Positions 32,548 through 33,936 of a DNA stretch of 33,936 nucleotides are shown piece by piece (position 1 is the stretch's first letter; every line of letters starts with the position of its first letter). A program made the position numbers and the translations under genes. Source of the stretch: an uncultured Rhodospira sp. GTDB lineage: Bacteria; Pseudomonadota; Alphaproteobacteria; Rhodospirillales; Rhodospirillaceae. The notes beneath the pieces were generated by a model. That model saw nothing but the letters and a program-made list of their open reading frames with translations. It did no database searches and was not told the DNA's origin. The stretch lies in NCBI RefSeq assembly GCF_937138205.1, contig NZ_CAKZOT010000031.1, forward strand, positions 1-33,936. Reading direction: 5' to 3'.

Positions 32548-32980
32548 CGTCCCGGCCTCCCGCGCAATCGTCGCAGGTGCCGCTAGCCCCGGAGCGGTAG
32601 CCGGTTCCGCTCATGCCGCCACTCATGCCGCCGTTCATGCCTTGGCGGCCATGCTCCCTGTCCTCGCGGTGGGACTCGCGGCGGTCCTCCCGACGCTCCT
32701 CCCGACGCTCCTCCCAGCGGTCGTCATCGCGTGTCCGCTGTCCGCGCTGCGTTGCGCCCGGCGTTGTGCCCGCCTGGGCGGCGCGGTAGCCGGTGTCGGC
32801 GGCGGCCACCACCAGCGGCGCGTCGGCGGCATCGGGGAGCGACCCGGGGGCGGTGATGTTCGTTCCGGTGGTGTCGGGCACGGCGTTCAGGCCGGACACG
32901 CCGATCTTGGCCCAGGCCATGCCGGCTCCGGCGATGACGCCGGCCGCGACGAGACCGTGAACGATGGTGCGCGTAATCAT
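32540..32980 (-). CDS. exported charged low-complexity protein
   Basis: The product is 146 residues, family not recognised. The first 25 residues (MITRTIVHGLVAAGVIAGAGMAWA) look like a signal peptide or membrane anchor. A neutral spacer follows, then residues 80-112 are almost purely Arg/Glu/Asp/His (EERREERREDRRESHRED). After that comes a Met/Gly repeat (GMNGGMSGGMSG) and a CDDC pair at 136-139 near an acidic end. The charged part is built from a 12-base tandem repeat in the DNA. GAGGAGA lies about 8 bases before the ATG. The overlap with the cytochrome b gene places it in the operon. A role in metal or haem binding, or in docking, is possible but not shown. Confidence 0.7.
   Translation of the reverse strand: MITRTIVHGLVAAGVIAGAGMAWAKIGVSGLNAVPDTTGTNITAPGSLPDAADAPLVVAAADTGYRAAQAGTTPGATQRGQRTRDDDRWEERREERREDRRESHREDREHGRQGMNGGMSGGMSGTGYRSGASGTCDDCAGGRDDD
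32685..32720. repeat. 12-base tandem repeat, three units, coding
   Basis: TCCTCCCGACGC at 32685-32696 and 32697-32708 are identical, followed by TCCTCCCAGCGG at 32709-32720 (9 of 12). The unit is in frame and encodes the Glu-Arg block of the charged protein, so unit changes would lengthen or shorten it by four residues. Confidence 0.75.
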
Positions 32981-33032
32981 GGAAACTCTCCTCGGAAAGA
33001 AAATCGGATGCTCGGGCGTCGGAAGCGCGGCG

Positions 33033-33064
33033 GGCGGACGCGGCGACCCGAAAGCCGGTCCGCC
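33033..33064 (-). terminator. hairpin between the b561 gene and the charged-protein gene
   Basis: GGCGGAC (33033-33039) and GTCCGCC (33058-33064) are perfect complements with an 18-base loop, 23 bases after the b561 stop. It may partly separate the b561 message from the following genes. No T-tract is seen. Confidence 0.35.
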
Positions 33065-33086
33065 GCAGGCGCGGACATCCGCCGCG

Positions 33087-33779
33087 CTACGCCCGCTTGC
33101 GGCCGTCGATCATGGCGCGGACCAGGTTCTCGCGGTGGGCGGTGCTGCTGGCGATGACGCCGAGAATGTGCAGGGCCATCAGGACCAGCGTGGTGTTGGC
33201 GAAAAATTCGTGGATCTCTTCCCACTGCTCGCCGGCCTCGCCGTGACCGCCGGTTTCGCCGCCGTGCTCGCCGTATTCTTCGTGCTCGTCCTCATCGGCC
33301 AGCGCGGGGCCGACCACCGCGACCTGGGCGGTCGGTCCCATGACGGAGGCCAAGGGGCCTTCGCCCTCCTCGGCCAGCATGGCCATGCCGGTGTAGGTGG
33401 TCGCTCCCAGCGAGGCGAGCAGCGCCAGCGCCATCAGGCCGCCGGCCGGGTTGTGGCCGATGAACCGTTTGGCCTTGCCGGACAGTTCATCCCGCAGATA
33501 GCCCAGGGCGGCGCCGGGGCCGCGCACGAAGTCGGAAAAGCGGGCGTGCTTCGGCCCGATAAAGCCCCAGACAAGGCGCAGAATGACGGTGATGGCGACC
33601 AGATACCCGACGTTGTTGTGCAGCCATTCCGGCTCTCCCTCGGTCAGGTAGCAGATCAGGAATCCGCCTACCAAAACCCAGTGGCCGATGCGCACCACCG
33701 GGTCCCACACCTGCATCATGGAGCGGGTTTCCGTCGTTTCCGGGCCAGGGGAGTTGGCGTCGGCGGTCGTGTCGGTCAT
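33087..33779 (-). CDS. cytochrome b561-family protein with acidic His-rich loop
   Basis: The product is 230 residues. Four hydrophobic helices carry histidines at the b561 positions: H33 (VVRIGHWVLVGGFLICYL), H54 (WLHNNVGYLVAITVILRLVWGFIG), H190 (EIHEFFANTTLVLM) and H204 (ALHILGVIAS). KHARFSDFVRGPGAALGYL follows helix 2, as in cytochrome b561 proteins that serve soluble cytochromes c. Between helices 3 and 4 lies an unusual acidic, His-rich segment (about 160-188, DEDEHEEYGEHGGETGGHGE) of the kind that can bind metal ions. It is a quinol-cytochrome c type electron carrier by family. It appears to be the first complete gene of the cluster, 115 bases after the truncated gene at the edge. Confidence 0.88.
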   Translation of the reverse strand: MTDTTADANSPGPETTETRSMMQVWDPVVRIGHWVLVGGFLICYLTEGEPEWLHNNVGYLVAITVILRLVWGFIGPKHARFSDFVRGPGAALGYLRDELSGKAKRFIGHNPAGGLMALALLASLGATTYTGMAMLAEEGEGPLASVMGPTAQVAVVGPALADEDEHEEYGEHGGETGGHGEAGEQWEEIHEFFANTTLVLMALHILGVIASSTAHRENLVRAMIDGRKRA

Positions 33780-33840
33780 GGGTGTGTGGCTCCTTTGCTT
33801 TTGGTCAAATCTCTTGGATGCGGTGGATCAAAGACGGTGA

Positions 33841-33879
33841 CCGGACCGCCGCGTCCCTGAGGGGGAAGGGGCGGTCCGG
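33841..33879 (-). terminator. hairpin upstream of the b561 gene
   Basis: CCGGACCGCC (33841-33850) and GGCGGTCCGG (33870-33879) form a perfect 10-base stem with a 19-base loop. It lies between the end of the truncated gene and the b561 start, so it may end the upstream transcript. No T-tract is seen. Confidence 0.4.
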
Positions 33880-33894
33880 CCACGGCGCCGGGCC

Positions 33895-33936
33895 TCAGTC
33901 GGCCGGCGACGTCTTCAGGGTTTTGCCGGACAGCGG
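33895..33936 (-). CDS. C-terminal tail of a gene cut by the window edge
   Basis: A frame open to the window edge reads PLSGKTLKTSPAD and then stops (TGA at 33897-33895). Only 13 residues are visible, so no function can be given. Position suggests a further member of the cytochrome cluster. Confidence 0.35.
   Translation of the reverse strand, partial: PLSGKTLKTSPAD

Overview
The window is about 34 kb of very GC-rich chromosomal DNA from an alphaproteobacterium, most likely a member of the Rhodospirillales. The main clue is the block hemE / (gap) / ppsR-maf-aroE-coaE-dnaQ. This gene order surrounds the chromosomal replication origin in Caulobacter and, in part, in Rickettsia (the hemE-RP001 interval). 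Other alphaproteobacterial marks are an ECF11-type RpoE-ChrR pair, HemJ in place of HemG/HemY, and an SHP/DHC cytochrome cluster of the kind described in Rhodobacter sphaeroides.

Layout. (1) 1-1,353: a PII-like regulator and an unrecognised exported protein, both on +. (2) 1,562-2,796: the anti-sigma factor ChrR and sigma factor RpoE on -, preceded by a good RpoE-type promoter, followed by about 900 bases with no convincing gene. (3) 3,832-9,620: a leftward signalling operon made of a ModA-like lipoprotein, a large hybrid histidine kinase and an HD-GYP response regulator. (4) 9,729-17,014: leftward envelope and haem genes, namely an exported PsbP/DUF1795-like protein, TamB, HemJ, HemH and HemE. 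(5) 17,015-17,616: the probable replication origin (oriC). It holds an AT-rich patch, a perfect 19-base palindrome, a tandem repeat and DnaA-box-like 9-mers. (6) 17,617-22,117: rightward, tightly overlapping ppsR, maf, aroE, coaE and dnaQ, then tlyA. (7) 22,407-29,588: a polysaccharide (O-antigen/capsule type) island with two large glycosyltransferase proteins and a Wzm-Wzt ABC exporter. (8) 29,665-30,852: RNase D. (9) 31,038-33,936: a leftward c-type and b-type cytochrome cluster (cytochrome b561, a charged secreted protein, a second b-type cytochrome, SHP, diheme cytochrome c), with the tail of another gene at the edge.

Every called gene from 1,562 to 17,014 runs left and every one from 17,617 to 30,852 runs right. 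This is the pattern expected if replication starts in the gap between them. Functionally the window combines three haem-synthesis steps (HemE, HemJ, HemH) with a haem-consuming cytochrome cluster, an oxidative-stress sigma system and a c-di-GMP signalling operon.

The observations I rate highest are the oriC candidate, an SHP in which the expected distal haem ligand asparagine is aspartate, the lipoprotein/hybrid kinase/HD-GYP operon that has no transporter, and a small near-leaderless reading frame that ends exactly on the rpoE start codon. All calls come from reading the sequence. No database search, alignment program or skew calculation was run.
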